NCBI GenBank assembly: GCA_050260415.1
Contig: JBLNCE010000157.1
Span: 1-24,467 of the forward strand
Direction of reading: 5' to 3'
DNA from: JBLNCE01 sp050260415
Lineage (GTDB): Bacteria > Bacillota > UBA4882 > JAAYXC01
Length of the DNA stretch: 24,467 nucleotides
Below, in pieces: positions 1 to 8,309 of the stretch (the stretch's first letter is position 1; each line of letters begins with the position of its first letter). The notes below the pieces were generated by a model, which did no database searches, was not told the DNA's origin, and saw only the letters and a program-made list of their open reading frames with translations. Both the position numbers and the translations under genes were made by a program.

Positions 1-128
1 GCCGTGGCGCGGTTGTAGTTCAACCGCGAAAGGGCGATGGCGGACAGGATGGCCAGGATGGCGATGACGATGATGAGCTCGATCAGGGTGAAACCGCGTT
101 GGCTACGGCTATGGAACTTACAGAACAT
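1..128 (-). CDS. Type IV pilin/pseudopilin, N-terminal part (runs off the window)
   Basis: Only the first 42 codons are in the window. The translation begins MFCKFHSRSQRG and continues FTLIELIIVIAILAILSAIA, a classic class III signal: a short basic leader, Gly at -1, Phe at +1, Glu at +5, then one hydrophobic helix. Prepilin peptidase would cut after the Gly and methylate the Phe; the helix packs in the pilus core. The ATG at 126-128 is preceded by a near-perfect ribosome site (AAAGGGGGTGA, about 4 nt spacing), fitting strong translation of a major pilin. It follows pilC after about 97 nt, the usual place for a major pilin gene (pilA). Whether it is the major pilin or a pseudopilin cannot be decided without the C-terminal part. 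Confidence 0.85.
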   Translation of the reverse strand, partial: MFCKFHSRSQRGFTLIELIIVIAILAILSAIALSRLNYNRAT

Positions 129-225
129 TTCTTCACCCCCTTTCTCTCAGAAGACACAAAGGGTCTTTTGGGGCGGGAAAACGTGGGTATCAAGGCCACA
201 CCCCGCAGAACCCATACTGAGCACT

Positions 226-1434
226 TCAACCCATCGCGCTGCCCATCTCAAGCACGGGCATGATGATGGCCACGACGATGAAACCTACCACCCCGCCGAG
301 CATGACCACGACCATCGGTTCTATCATCGCCGTCAGGCCCTCGACCGCCGTCTCGACCTCGGTCTCGTAGAAATCCGAGACCTGCGTCAGCACCTTTTCC
401 AGGGCCCCGGTCTCCTCGCCGATGGCCACCATCTCGGTCAGCATCGGTGGAAAGGCGCCGGTCTCCGCCAGCATCTTGGCCATACCCTGCCCCTGACTGA
501 TGCTGACGCGTGCCTGGGAAATCGCCTTGCTGACGACGGCGTTGCCCACCGCGCGCTGGGTAATCTCCAGCGCGGGTACGATGGAAACGCCGCTCTCGAT
601 CAAGGTGCCGAAAGTGCGTGTAAATCTCGATACCGCGACCTTCTGCACCACCGGCCCGATGACCGGCAACCGGTATAGGAGACGATCGATGGCCAACTTT
701 CCCGCCGGCGTCTGCCTATATCGGATCAGGCCAAAGACGGCGCCTGCGGCCACGAGGGGAAACAACCACCAGAACTTGATCACGAAATTGCTGACCCCGA
801 TCACAAAGGCGGTGATGGTCGGCAAGGCCTTGCCGGACTCGACAAAGATCTTGGCGAACTGCGGTACGATGAAGGTGATCAGGAAACCCGCGACGCCAAT
901 GACCACGGTGATGATCACGGCCGGGTAGGTCAGAGCGCCGACAATCTTGCGGCGCAGAGCGTATTCCTTCTCGGCATACTCGGCCAGGCGTTCAAGTACC
1001 GTATCCAGCTGGCCGCTGGCTTCGCCCGCCTCGATCATGTGCACGAACATGGGGCTAAAGACCTTCCCATGCTTGCCGAGCGCCCCGGCAAGCGTATGGC
1101 CGGCCTCCACATCATTCCTGATCTGTCCCAGGACCTCCTTTAGCTTGGGGGCACTGGCCTGCGCGTGGAGCGTGCGTAGGCAGGTGATCAGATTCAATCC
1201 GGCTCGGATCATGACCGCCCACTGCCGCGTGAGAATGGCGATGTCGCGGGGCTTGATCTTTCCCCCGAACAACGGGGCGGATTTCGTGGTGTTATCCACG
1301 CGTTGGCGAAGGGCGGTGACAAATAGGCCTGCCTCGCGCAACTTGGCCGCCGCCAAGACCGCGTTATCGGCTTCGGCTGTCCCGCTCAGCACTTTACCGG
1401 ATCGATCGCGCGCTTCATAGACAAAGGCAGGCAC
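226..1434 (-). CDS. pilC: PilC/GspF-type inner membrane platform protein of the type IV pilus
   Basis: This 402-residue protein has the family's usual length and layout: two homologous T2SSF domains (about residues 70-190 and 270-395) with three membrane segments (near 170-190, 215-240 and 370-395). The N-terminus MPAFVYEARDRSGKVLSG is the typical GspF/PilC opening. The protein sits in the membrane under the pilus and couples the PilB and PilT motors to pilin insertion and removal. The start is a GTG, chosen because AAGGTGGTGA lies 4 nt upstream and the N-terminus matches the family. It lies 59 nt after pilT and ahead of a pilin gene, so it is part of the same operon. Function is well supported by family and context. 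Confidence 0.93.
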   Translation of the reverse strand: MPAFVYEARDRSGKVLSGTAEADNAVLAAAKLREAGLFVTALRQRVDNTTKSAPLFGGKIKPRDIAILTRQWAVMIRAGLNLITCLRTLHAQASAPKLKEVLGQIRNDVEAGHTLAGALGKHGKVFSPMFVHMIEAGEASGQLDTVLERLAEYAEKEYALRRKIVGALTYPAVIITVVIGVAGFLITFIVPQFAKIFVESGKALPTITAFVIGVSNFVIKFWWLFPLVAAGAVFGLIRYRQTPAGKLAIDRLLYRLPVIGPVVQKVAVSRFTRTFGTLIESGVSIVPALEITQRAVGNAVVSKAISQARVSISQGQGMAKMLAETGAFPPMLTEMVAIGEETGALEKVLTQVSDFYETEVETAVEGLTAMIEPMVVVMLGGVVGFIVVAIIMPVLEMGSAMG

Positions 1435-1493
1435 TATCTCACCACCTTCTCATGTTTCATATTGCATGGGTATCGCATGTATCCCAAAAGGGC

Positions 1494-2552
1494 TTATGCG
1501 GAAACGCTACGTTTGAATTCATCCTGGTCGGTCGCCCGCAGGATCGCTTCCTGGAGGCTGATTTGGCGGCCAAGGTACAGCGCGCGCAGGCAGGCATCCA
1601 TGGTCTGCATCCCCATGCGTGCCCCGGTTTGGAGCACCGAGTACATCTGATGGGTCTTGGACTCGCGAATGAGCGCCCGGACCGCCGGGGTCGCCACCAG
1701 GATCTCTGTGGCTAGCGCCCGGCCTGGACGGTCGATGCGCGGAATGAGTTGCTGCGACAGCACTCCTTGAATGACCGCCGCCAACTGCACCCGGATCTGC
1801 TGCTGCTGATGCGGCGAAAACATATCGATGATACGGTCGACCGTCTGCACGGTATCGTTGGTATGCAGGCTAGCGAAGACGAGATGGCCCGTCTCCGCCG
1901 CACTAATGGCGGTGCTGACGGTCTCGAGGTCGCGCATCTCGCCGACGAGAATCACGTCGGGATCCTGGCGGAGCGCGGCGCGCAGACCTTCCGCGAAACC
2001 GGAAAAGTCGGTGCCCATCTCCCGCTGGTTGATGACGCTGCGTTTGTGGCGGTGCAAGAACTCGATCGGATCCTCCAACGTGATGATGTGGCAACTGCGC
2101 GTACAATTGATCAGATCGATCATGGCCGCGAGGGTGGTCGACTTACCGCTCCCGGTCGGACCGGTTACCAGGACCAAGCCGCGTGATTTTTCGGTAAACG
2201 TCTTTGTTATCTCCGGCAGGCCCAAGGCCTCGAGAGACATGACCTCCGTCGGTATGATCCGCATGACCGACGCGTATGTACCGCGTTGCCTAAATACGTT
2301 CACCCTGAACCGCGCCAGCCCGCGAATGCCGACGGACAGATCGATCTGGCCGTCGTTGAGCAATCCCTCACGCTGCGACTCGTTGAGCAGCCCCTTGAGG
2401 GCGGTCTCAAGATCCACCGCCGACAGCGGCATCTCGTTTGTCATGGGGGTCAATTCGCCATGGATTCTAAGCACCGGCGGCAAGCCCGCCGTTAAATGGA
2501 GGTCCGAGGCCCCCGACTGCACCGTTTCCCGTAAAAGCCGTTCCAGTTCCAA
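1494..2552 (-). CDS. pilT: PilT twitching motility (retraction) ATPase
   Basis: A hexameric secretion-type ATPase that powers pilus retraction. Counted from the TTG start chosen here it has 352 residues, the normal PilT length. The N-terminus (LLRETVQSGASDLHLTAG) is the PilT signature. Walker A GPTGSGKST is at about 131-139 and the Walker B region DVILVGEMRD at about 199-208 with its catalytic Glu. A PilT-type tail (AVRALIRESKTHQM) follows, and no zinc cysteines are present, which separates it from PilB. An ATG lies upstream at 2591 but overlaps the pilB end and has no good ribosome site. The TTG at 2552 has AGGAGG (2560-2565) 7 nt upstream, and the resulting N-terminus fits the family, so I prefer it. 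Confidence 0.93.
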   Translation of the reverse strand: MELERLLRETVQSGASDLHLTAGLPPVLRIHGELTPMTNEMPLSAVDLETALKGLLNESQREGLLNDGQIDLSVGIRGLARFRVNVFRQRGTYASVMRIIPTEVMSLEALGLPEITKTFTEKSRGLVLVTGPTGSGKSTTLAAMIDLINCTRSCHIITLEDPIEFLHRHKRSVINQREMGTDFSGFAEGLRAALRQDPDVILVGEMRDLETVSTAISAAETGHLVFASLHTNDTVQTVDRIIDMFSPHQQQQIRVQLAAVIQGVLSQQLIPRIDRPGRALATEILVATPAVRALIRESKTHQMYSVLQTGARMGMQTMDACLRALYLGRQISLQEAILRATDQDEFKRSVSA

Positions 2553-2574
2553 GGCTTGTCCTCCTGATCCTTCC

Positions 2575-4290
2575 TCAACCTTCGCCGACATAGGCGGCTC
2601 GCATCACTTCATCCACGGTCGTCATGCCTTTGACCGCTTTGATGAGTCCGTCCACGAGCAGCGTGCGCATGCCGTTCTTGATCGCGGCCTCCCTTATTAC
2701 TTCGGCTGAAACTTGCTTATTCGTTAGAGCCTGAATTTCAAGATTCATCATCAATAGCTCGTGAATCGCCGTCCGGCCGGAATAACCGCGATTATTGCAT
2801 TGTCCGCAGCCTCGTCCACGGTAGAGGGTGATCGGCTGGTCCGCAGGCAGTTCCCCTTGGTGCGCTCGGACGATCATGCCGTGCAGCTTCTCGCCAGGCG
2901 TCACCTCATAAGACTCCCGGCAGTTGCGGCAGATCCCGCGCACCAGACGCTGGGCAAGGATGCCGATCACCGTCGACGAGACCAGAAACGGCTCGATCCC
3001 CATATCGATCAGGCGCGTGATCGAACTTGGGGCGTCGTTGGTATGCAAGGTGGAAAGGACCAAGTGTCCGGTGAGCGCGGCCTGGGTCGCGATGCGCGCC
3101 GTTTCGCCGTCGCGGATCTCGCCGACCATGATGATATCAGGGTCCTGGCGGAGAAATGCACGCAAGGCGGCGGCAAATGTGAGACCGGTCTTTGTGTTCA
3201 CGAGCACCTGGTTGATGCCGTTGATCTGGTACTCGACCGGGTCCTCGACCGTGCAGATGTTCACTTCGCGCGAGTTGAGCTCGCCCAGGACCGAGCTCAG
3301 GGTGGTGCTCTTGCCGCTGCCGGTCGGTCCCGTCACGAGGATGATGCCGTGCGGACGCATGTACATCGAGCGAAACGTGCTCAGACTATCGGGCAGGAAG
3401 CCAAGCGCGTCAAGTTTTGTTGTACCGCTGCCTTTGAAGAGGATCCGCATGACAATCTTCTCGCCGAAGATAGTGGGCAACGATGAGACGCGGAGGTCCA
3501 CTGAGTATCCCTCGACCCGCATCTGGATCCTGCCGTCCTGCGGCACGCGTTTCTCAGCAATGTTCATATTGGACATGATCTTGATACGGGCGATGATCGC
3601 GGCCTGGGTATTGCGTGGACTCGTCAGTTCCTGGCGCAGTTTGCCGTCGACGCGATAACGGATGACCACGCCGACCTCGGTGGGTTCGATATGAATATCG
3701 CTGGCCTTGAGCCTTACGCCTTGGGTAATGACGACATTGACGAACTTGACGATCGGGGCTTCCTGGACGAGGGCGAGTTCGTCCACTTCCTCGGCCTTGG
3801 CCTCTTCCTCGATCTCGATCTCGAGGTCCTTGACCGCGTCCTCCATGGAGCCCGCCATACCGTAGTAGGTCTCCATGACCTGCCTGAAGTCGTCCTCCGT
3901 GGTGATGGCGGGGACGATCTCATAACCCAAAGTCAGTTTGAGATCGTCGAGGGCAAAGACGTCGGTCGGGTCGAGCATGGCGAGGAGCAGCTTCTTACCC
4001 TGCCGCTCCACGGCAAAGCATCGGTACTTCTTGGCGACTTGCTCGGGGACGAGGCAGGCGATGGCGGGATCGATCTTGCGTTTGGTGAGATTGATGTGCG
4101 GAATACCGAGCTGAAACTCGAGGACCTCGATGAGGCTCTGCGCGTCCAGGTAGCCCAGCTTGACCAGGGTCGCGCCGATACGCTCCCCGGTCGCTTTCTG
4201 CTGCTCGAGGGCTTCATCCAATTGGCTGGTGTTTATATAACCGGCTTCGATGAGAAGCTCGCCCAGACGCCGTTTGACCCCGATTGCCAC
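2575..4290 (-). CDS. pilB: PilB type IV pilus assembly (extension) ATPase
   Basis: Extension motor of the type IV pilus, 571 residues. An MshEN/T2SSE N-terminal domain covers about residues 1-150; in some homologues this domain binds c-di-GMP, but binding is not shown here. An acidic linker (about 155-172) leads into the GspE ATPase core with Walker A GPTGSGKST at 321-329 and Walker B DIIMVGEIRD near 385-394. Four zinc-binding cysteines occur as two CxxC pairs (454/457 and 495/498), characteristic of PilB/GspE. The start is GTG at 4290 with AAGGTGGTG about 5 nt upstream. The stop lies 22 nt before the preferred pilT start. The leader upstream carries a 9-bp tandem array and a candidate promoter. 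Confidence 0.94.
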   Translation of the reverse strand: MAIGVKRRLGELLIEAGYINTSQLDEALEQQKATGERIGATLVKLGYLDAQSLIEVLEFQLGIPHINLTKRKIDPAIACLVPEQVAKKYRCFAVERQGKKLLLAMLDPTDVFALDDLKLTLGYEIVPAITTEDDFRQVMETYYGMAGSMEDAVKDLEIEIEEEAKAEEVDELALVQEAPIVKFVNVVITQGVRLKASDIHIEPTEVGVVIRYRVDGKLRQELTSPRNTQAAIIARIKIMSNMNIAEKRVPQDGRIQMRVEGYSVDLRVSSLPTIFGEKIVMRILFKGSGTTKLDALGFLPDSLSTFRSMYMRPHGIILVTGPTGSGKSTTLSSVLGELNSREVNICTVEDPVEYQINGINQVLVNTKTGLTFAAALRAFLRQDPDIIMVGEIRDGETARIATQAALTGHLVLSTLHTNDAPSSITRLIDMGIEPFLVSSTVIGILAQRLVRGICRNCRESYEVTPGEKLHGMIVRAHQGELPADQPITLYRGRGCGQCNNRGYSGRTAIHELLMMNLEIQALTNKQVSAEVIREAAIKNGMRTLLVDGLIKAVKGMTTVDEVMRAAYVGEG

Positions 4291-4315
4291 TCCCGCACCA
4301 CCTTGCCTCGCCTAT

Positions 4316-4360
4316 GAGCCCGTAGAGCCCGTAGAGCCCGTAGAGCCCGTAGAGCCCGTC
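4316..4360. repeat. Tandem array, five 9-bp units (GAGCCCGTA)
   Basis: Four identical GAGCCCGTA units and a fifth ending in C instead of A run without interruption. On the coding strand of pilB the unit is TACGGGCTC. The array ends about 25 nt before the pilB start codon and lies inside the presumed pilB leader. Nine-bp units can change copy number by slippage; because the region is not clearly translated, that would change leader length rather than reading frame. There are no spacers, so this is not a CRISPR. Confidence 0.9.
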
Positions 4361-4372
4361 CATGGCGTGGAT

Positions 4373-4403
4373 ATCATACCGAACTTTCACTGCATTGTTA
4401 CAA
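4373..4403 (-). promoter_or_regulatory. Candidate promoter for pilBTC-pilin, overlapping an 11-bp palindrome
   Basis: On the minus strand TTGTAA (4398-4403) and TATGAT (4373-4378) could serve as -35 and -10, but the 19-bp spacing is long, so support is modest. The -35 overlaps a perfect palindrome, ATTGT-T-ACAAT (4394-4404), which could be an operator. Transcription would start near 4366 and include the 9-bp array. The 160-nt gap between aroE and pilB is otherwise unusually long for this operon. Confidence 0.35.
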
Positions 4404-4450
4404 TAATTCGTTGCCAGTCCGGCCTTTCCTACCCATCTACGCAAAATCCA

Positions 4451-5344
4451 TTATTGAGACAGGGCGTTTATGGCCGCCGCCCGCATTTCGGCTACCGGGG
4501 CGGGCTTTCCCGTCCAGAGCTCAAACGAGATCGCGCCCTGGTGCACCAACATACCGAGACCCCCGCTAACTTTGGCGCCGGCTTCTTTGGCCACGCGCAT
4601 CAGCTTGGTCACGGCCGGCCGGTAGATTAGATCGTAAAGGATCATGCCGGGATGAAAAACGGTGGCGGGAAGCGCCGGCATTGCGTCCTCATGGGGGCTC
4701 ATGCCCAAGGGCGTGGTATTGACGATCAGATCGCACGCGGCCAAAGCTCCCGGCTCGGCCCGCACCCGCTCGTAGGTCAAGACTTTATCCGGACAAGCCT
4801 CGAGCGGCCAGCCAAGCGTTTCCTTGCTTTGTTGCCGCGTTACCACCGTGAGCCCGCCCACGCCCTCCCGGCCCAGCCGCACCGCCAAGGCAAGCGCCGC
4901 GCCGCCGGTGCCCAAGAGGCAGACTTTCCTGCCGGCCGGCTCGAAGCCGGTCTCTTCACGCAGGGAACGGATGAATCCCTCCCCATCGGTGCTGTATCCG
5001 ACCAACGCGTCATCCCGCCAGACGATGGTGTTGACGGACCCGCTGAGTGCCGCTTCACCGTCGGTCTTGTCCAGGTACTCAACGACCGCGCGCTTATGGG
5101 GAATCGTAACGTTCACGCCGCGGATGCCGAGTGCCCGTATCGCCGCCACCGCCGCCGCCAACTCGGCCGGTGCCACGGCAAATGGCAGGTAGACCGCCTC
5201 CAGCCCGCACGCCGCAAACGCGGCGTTCTGCATGGCGGGCGAGAGCGAATGGCCCACCGGATGCCCGAATAGGCCATATAACGCGCAATTCCCGCCGAAC
5301 CGCCTCCCAGTCGCGATATCCGCCTTATTCATCGCCGATGGCAT
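4451..5344 (-). CDS. aroE: Shikimate dehydrogenase
   Basis: Reduces 3-dehydroshikimate to shikimate with NADPH in aromatic amino acid synthesis; cytoplasmic. The 297 residues show the substrate-binding SLSPAMQN motif (33-40), the catalytic Lys of NVTIPHK (Lys84), GSVNTI (102-107), and STDGEGF with the catalytic Asp120. The dinucleotide-binding GTGGAA is at 145-150, followed by NTTPLGM and the C-terminal GLGMLVHQGAISFELW block. The start ATG overlaps the stop of the PilX-like gene by one base (TAATG) and lacks a clear ribosome site of its own, so translation is probably coupled. A second in-frame ATG four codons later is possible. It is a metabolic gene embedded between minor pilin genes and pilB, so it probably shares the pilus operon transcript. 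Confidence 0.95.
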   Translation of the reverse strand: MPSAMNKADIATGRRFGGNCALYGLFGHPVGHSLSPAMQNAAFAACGLEAVYLPFAVAPAELAAAVAAIRALGIRGVNVTIPHKRAVVEYLDKTDGEAALSGSVNTIVWRDDALVGYSTDGEGFIRSLREETGFEPAGRKVCLLGTGGAALALAVRLGREGVGGLTVVTRQQSKETLGWPLEACPDKVLTYERVRAEPGALAACDLIVNTTPLGMSPHEDAMPALPATVFHPGMILYDLIYRPAVTKLMRVAKEAGAKVSGGLGMLVHQGAISFELWTGKPAPVAEMRAAAINALSQ

Positions 5345-6654
5345 TAAGGGGTCGTCGTGGGTGCCGTGACCGGCACGTCACGGACCAGACCGACTTGGGT
5401 AGGCCATTGCACCGTTTCGAACGACGGCACGATCACGGTTTCCTCCCAAGCCGGGATAGGTTCTTGGGGTTGCCAGACGTAGAACGTCTCCGTCTGCGCG
5501 CTCTGGGTATAGCCCACGGCTGCGGAAAAAACGTTACCCTTGGCGTAGATGGTGCCTTTGGTGATCATGCCGCCATAGACCTTGGCATTGCCGGAGATCT
5601 TGATCGCATCGTTCGCCGTATTATTGTAGCCTGAGTAAAGCATGCCGTAGATCGTATCATTTCCCGAGATCGTCACCTTTCCCAGGACGAAGATATTGAT
5701 CGTGGCGCTAAAATTCCCCATGCAGGTAAAATCCCCCAAGACATAAAGGTTCTTGACCCCTGAAAATTCGAAATTGCCTTTAATCGTTAGATCGCCCGTA
5801 TATAACAGATTCTCCTTGCCCGCGGGAATACTGACGGTCGTATTCCCGGAATAAGACGTGGCTGGTTTGACTTCGGTCAGCGAACTACTCTGAACGGCCT
5901 CCCAATCGACGTCCGGTACCACCGCCGGCGCCACCGGCGAGATGATGGTGCCGCCGACATTGCCTTTCTTTGACGCGGTGCCTGACACCTCGACCGTGCC
6001 GAAATTGACGTTGCCGTTCACCGTGAAATCTTGATTTGTGTGTAGTTTGCTGTTGCTGCCAGCGTCGACATCACCCTCCATAGTCAGCGAGCCGCCGGTC
6101 AAAATATCATAAGTGCTGACAATATACGGTACCTTTACGGGAGGCTGCGGCTCCGGCGAATGAAATTTTATCTCAGTTTTGTCTTTTCTAAGATTCCTAA
6201 AGGTGACGATATAATTCGTTTCCAGGACCCGCCTGGCGTCATTGCTTGAGCCGGTGGAAGATACATTGCAATCGTAGACCGTATCCTGCTTGTATAATTC
6301 TGTATTGGGGTCCGACGGATCCGTGCCCAGATACACCCAATCCGTGTCTTGGGAGAACAGCGTGCTTTGGATGACGATCCGGTATTGCCCGTTGCCCACG
6401 CTGCCAGTCTTTACCTCGCATGCCGGCGGCGCCGTCCCAAAAGGAAGCCCCGCGATATAGCCATGCGCCACGCTCAGACCGGCGCTGGCCGCGTTGTAGG
6501 ATTCATCCGAGCTGCCGAAGATATGCGCGGACCGGTTCATGTTACCTACGCCGTTGTACAAGACGATCATGCCCAGGGAGACAACGATCAAGACGCTTAC
6601 GACCATGATCAAGGCGATCCCGCGTTGATTGCTCTTCAATACATCTATCCGCAT
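5344..6654 (-). CDS. PilX-like minor pilin with a beta-solenoid-like body
   Basis: The first 45 residues resemble the PilX N-terminal family: a basic leader ending RG, then IALIMVVSVLIVVSLGMIVL, with no Glu at +5, as is normal for PilX. A short stretch like other pilins follows to about residue 170. From about 190 to 390 there is a region rich in short GN/G repeats (for example MEGDVDAGS, VNGNVNFGTVEVSG, LTIKGNFEFSG, VTISGNDTIYG, IKISGNAKVYGG) that looks like a right-handed beta-solenoid of the polymer-forming type. At 436 residues it is far longer than a usual PilX. It could sit at the pilus tip or act as an adhesin; that is inference. The start is ATG 6654 with GAGGAGGAAGG upstream. Confidence 0.75.
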   Translation of the reverse strand: MRIDVLKSNQRGIALIMVVSVLIVVSLGMIVLYNGVGNMNRSAHIFGSSDESYNAASAGLSVAHGYIAGLPFGTAPPACEVKTGSVGNGQYRIVIQSTLFSQDTDWVYLGTDPSDPNTELYKQDTVYDCNVSSTGSSNDARRVLETNYIVTFRNLRKDKTEIKFHSPEPQPPVKVPYIVSTYDILTGGSLTMEGDVDAGSNSKLHTNQDFTVNGNVNFGTVEVSGTASKKGNVGGTIISPVAPAVVPDVDWEAVQSSSLTEVKPATSYSGNTTVSIPAGKENLLYTGDLTIKGNFEFSGVKNLYVLGDFTCMGNFSATINIFVLGKVTISGNDTIYGMLYSGYNNTANDAIKISGNAKVYGGMITKGTIYAKGNVFSAAVGYTQSAQTETFYVWQPQEPIPAWEETVIVPSFETVQWPTQVGLVRDVPVTAPTTTP

Positions 6655-6668
6655 GATTCCCTTCCTCC

Positions 6669-7238
6669 TCAGGTCACCTCATCAAACTCTCCACTTCCCG
6701 TCACATTGAGCGTGGACACCGCGGAACCCAGGTGCACGCTGGCATTACCCACCCGCACGGTGAAATCGACCTCGATCATATAGAACATCATAGGGATACT
6801 GGTCGTCTCGCCGGGTGTAATCTCCTCGATGTTCCCCAACTCCGTTTTGGCGAAGTACCGGAACCGGAGGTCGTTGATGCCGTCGGAAATCACATCGGAC
6901 GCAATCTTTTCATCTTCATCAAACTCATCATCAAGATACTCTATCTTCTCAAGCTTGCCCTCGGCATTGACGACCAGCCGGTAGTATCGATTACCGCCGT
7001 CAAAGATCCGGTAACCGATGGAGGTCGGGGTCGCTTGGCTCTTATAAAAGGCAGTGGCGGTCTGCAGATCGCGAAGGACATGCTCCAAAGTGGCTTGACC
7101 CGAGTGTTCCGCTTCTAATCTTTGATCGACGCCAGTATTAGCCCGATCCACCACACTCGTCAGGCTGAGCAGCGCCAGCATGAGCATGAGCGTGAAACCC
7201 AAGGCCATCATGACTTCGATGAGCGAAAAGCCCTTCAT
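6669..7238 (-). CDS. PilW-like minor pilin (prepilin-type cleavage domain protein)
   Basis: This 189-residue protein begins MKG, then FSLIEVMMALGFTLMLMLAL, a canonical prepilin peptidase site (Gly -1, Phe +1, Glu +5) and core helix. The remainder (DRANTGVDQRLEAEHSGQATLEHVLRDLQTA) resembles the PilW/GspJ type of minor pilin, and its order between PilV-like and PilX-like genes supports that. Minor pilins of this set are thought to form a priming complex at the pilus tip. The best ribosome site (GGAGGTGA near 7264-7271) lies about 25 nt before the ATG, with no intervening in-frame ATG, GTG or TTG, so initiation is atypical or uses a weaker signal. It ends 14 nt before the PilX-like start. Confidence 0.8.
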   Translation of the reverse strand: MKGFSLIEVMMALGFTLMLMLALLSLTSVVDRANTGVDQRLEAEHSGQATLEHVLRDLQTATAFYKSQATPTSIGYRIFDGGNRYYRLVVNAEGKLEKIEYLDDEFDEDEKIASDVISDGINDLRFRYFAKTELGNIEEITPGETTSIPMMFYMIEVDFTVRVGNASVHLGSAVSTLNVTGSGEFDEVT

Positions 7239-7291
7239 CGGGTCGCGTGCGAGCGTATTCGTTCACCTCCACCGGATTTCCCGTATTCTGA

Positions 7292-7831
7292 CTACAGTGG
7301 AACGATAATGGTCTGCCGGCTGATGCTATTGTTTTGGCCGCTGTATGTCCAGCTGACCGTGACCGTAACCCTTGCCGCGGCGTAAAAAGCAGGGAGAATC
7401 GATTCGTCTTCCACGGTGGCTGGGTCGTTGGCCCGGCGCGGCACCCCGCCGTAGTCGGGCGCGCCCGCCAGTGATTGCACGAAACTGCCGTTCTGCACCG
7501 AACCGGCGCTGAGCGTGACTATCGTATTGTAGCTGAAGCCGTCGACCGCGATCGTTCCCGAGGCAACCGTCAGGGGATTGGCGATGGGCGTAATGGAATC
7601 ACCCAGCAAGAAAGCGAACGAACTGGCGCGGACCTGCGCACGCTGTTCCTCGATCAGCCTCGTCGCCAAGGCGTTGGCCTTGGACCTGAGTTCGACCCGC
7701 ATATGCTCCCGCATGGTCATGACCTGGATATCCGCGAACAAGAAGGTTACGATCAGGGCCAGCAATCCCAACGCGATGGCTACCTCGATCAAGCTCATAC
7801 CGCGTTGGGAAAATTCGCGCGTGCCACGCAT
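7292..7831 (-). CDS. PilV-like minor pilin (prepilin-type cleavage domain protein)
   Basis: A 179-residue product from ATG 7831. The leader MRGTREFSQRG is followed by MSLIEVAIALGLLALIVTFLF, a prepilin peptidase site with Glu at +5. The body has few landmarks; family assignment to PilV/GspI type rests on this N-terminus and on gene order. I chose ATG 7831 over the in-frame GTGs at 7843 and 7840 because AGGTGGTGA ends 5 nt upstream of it. The upstream gene's TGA is separated by one base (TGAGATG), so translation is probably coupled. Confidence 0.8.
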   Translation of the reverse strand: MRGTREFSQRGMSLIEVAIALGLLALIVTFLFADIQVMTMREHMRVELRSKANALATRLIEEQRAQVRASSFAFLLGDSITPIANPLTVASGTIAVDGFSYNTIVTLSAGSVQNGSFVQSLAGAPDYGGVPRRANDPATVEDESILPAFYAAARVTVTVSWTYSGQNNSISRQTIIVPL

Positions 7832-7832
7832 C

Positions 7833-8309
7833 TCAGTCACCACCTAGCAGACGGGTGAAGCCGGTGTCCAGGATCTCGATCTGCCGGTCGACATTCGGGA
7901 CCGTGCCAAAACTGAGCACATGCGGCGTGGCCGGAGTACCGGCCGGCGCTTCAAAAGACTTGAGCCTTCCGCGATAATCCAGCATAATCAACCCGCTGGT
8001 CGGCGACATCCGTAAAGGCTTGCCGTATTTTTCTTTCAAACCATTGTGTTTAATCGTACTGCCGTCGATCGCGATAATATCATAGCCACTATCAAGACTG
8101 TAGCTGATCCTAATATCAGAACTCCGAAGCAATGCCTGTTCGCGCGCATAGCGCAAATCCTCCACCATCTGTTGCGCCGCGAACCTCGCGCAGGAATGCT
8201 GTTTGTAACCCTCGAAGGCGCCATAGCCCATCGTAAGGGCCACGGCGACGATGGCCAAGGTAATGACCAATTCGATATAGGAAAAACCCAGTACGCCCGA
8301 TCTGCGCAA
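7833..8309 (-). CDS. FimT/GspH-like minor pseudopilin
   Basis: From a TTG start this gives 158 residues with an 8-residue leader ending in Gly, then FSYIELVITLAIVAVALTMGYGAF: a prepilin site with Glu at +5 and Tyr at +3 where Leu is usual. The next segment, CARFAAQQMVEDLRYAREQAL, matches the FimT/GspH pattern following the N-helix. First minor pilin gene of the operon. TTG 8309 is preferred because AAGGTGA lies about 5 nt upstream and the leader length is normal. GTG 8318 and a long GTG 8408 version (191 residues) are alternatives. The GTG 8408 version would put 33 extra residues in front of the pilin leader, which is unlikely. Confidence 0.78.
   Translation of the reverse strand: MRRSGVLGFSYIELVITLAIVAVALTMGYGAFEGYKQHSCARFAAQQMVEDLRYAREQALLRSSDIRISYSLDSGYDIIAIDGSTIKHNGLKEKYGKPLRMSPTSGLIMLDYRGRLKSFEAPAGTPATPHVLSFGTVPNVDRQIEILDTGFTRLLGGD

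Noticed and set aside
4316..4360. CRISPR array
   Set aside because: Units are 9 bp, contiguous and without spacers.
4394..4404. ATTGTTACAAT as a Rex operator
   Set aside because: Rex sites are longer (TTGTGAA-n4-TTCACAA type). This is only an 11-bp palindrome, kept as a possible operator for an unknown regulator.
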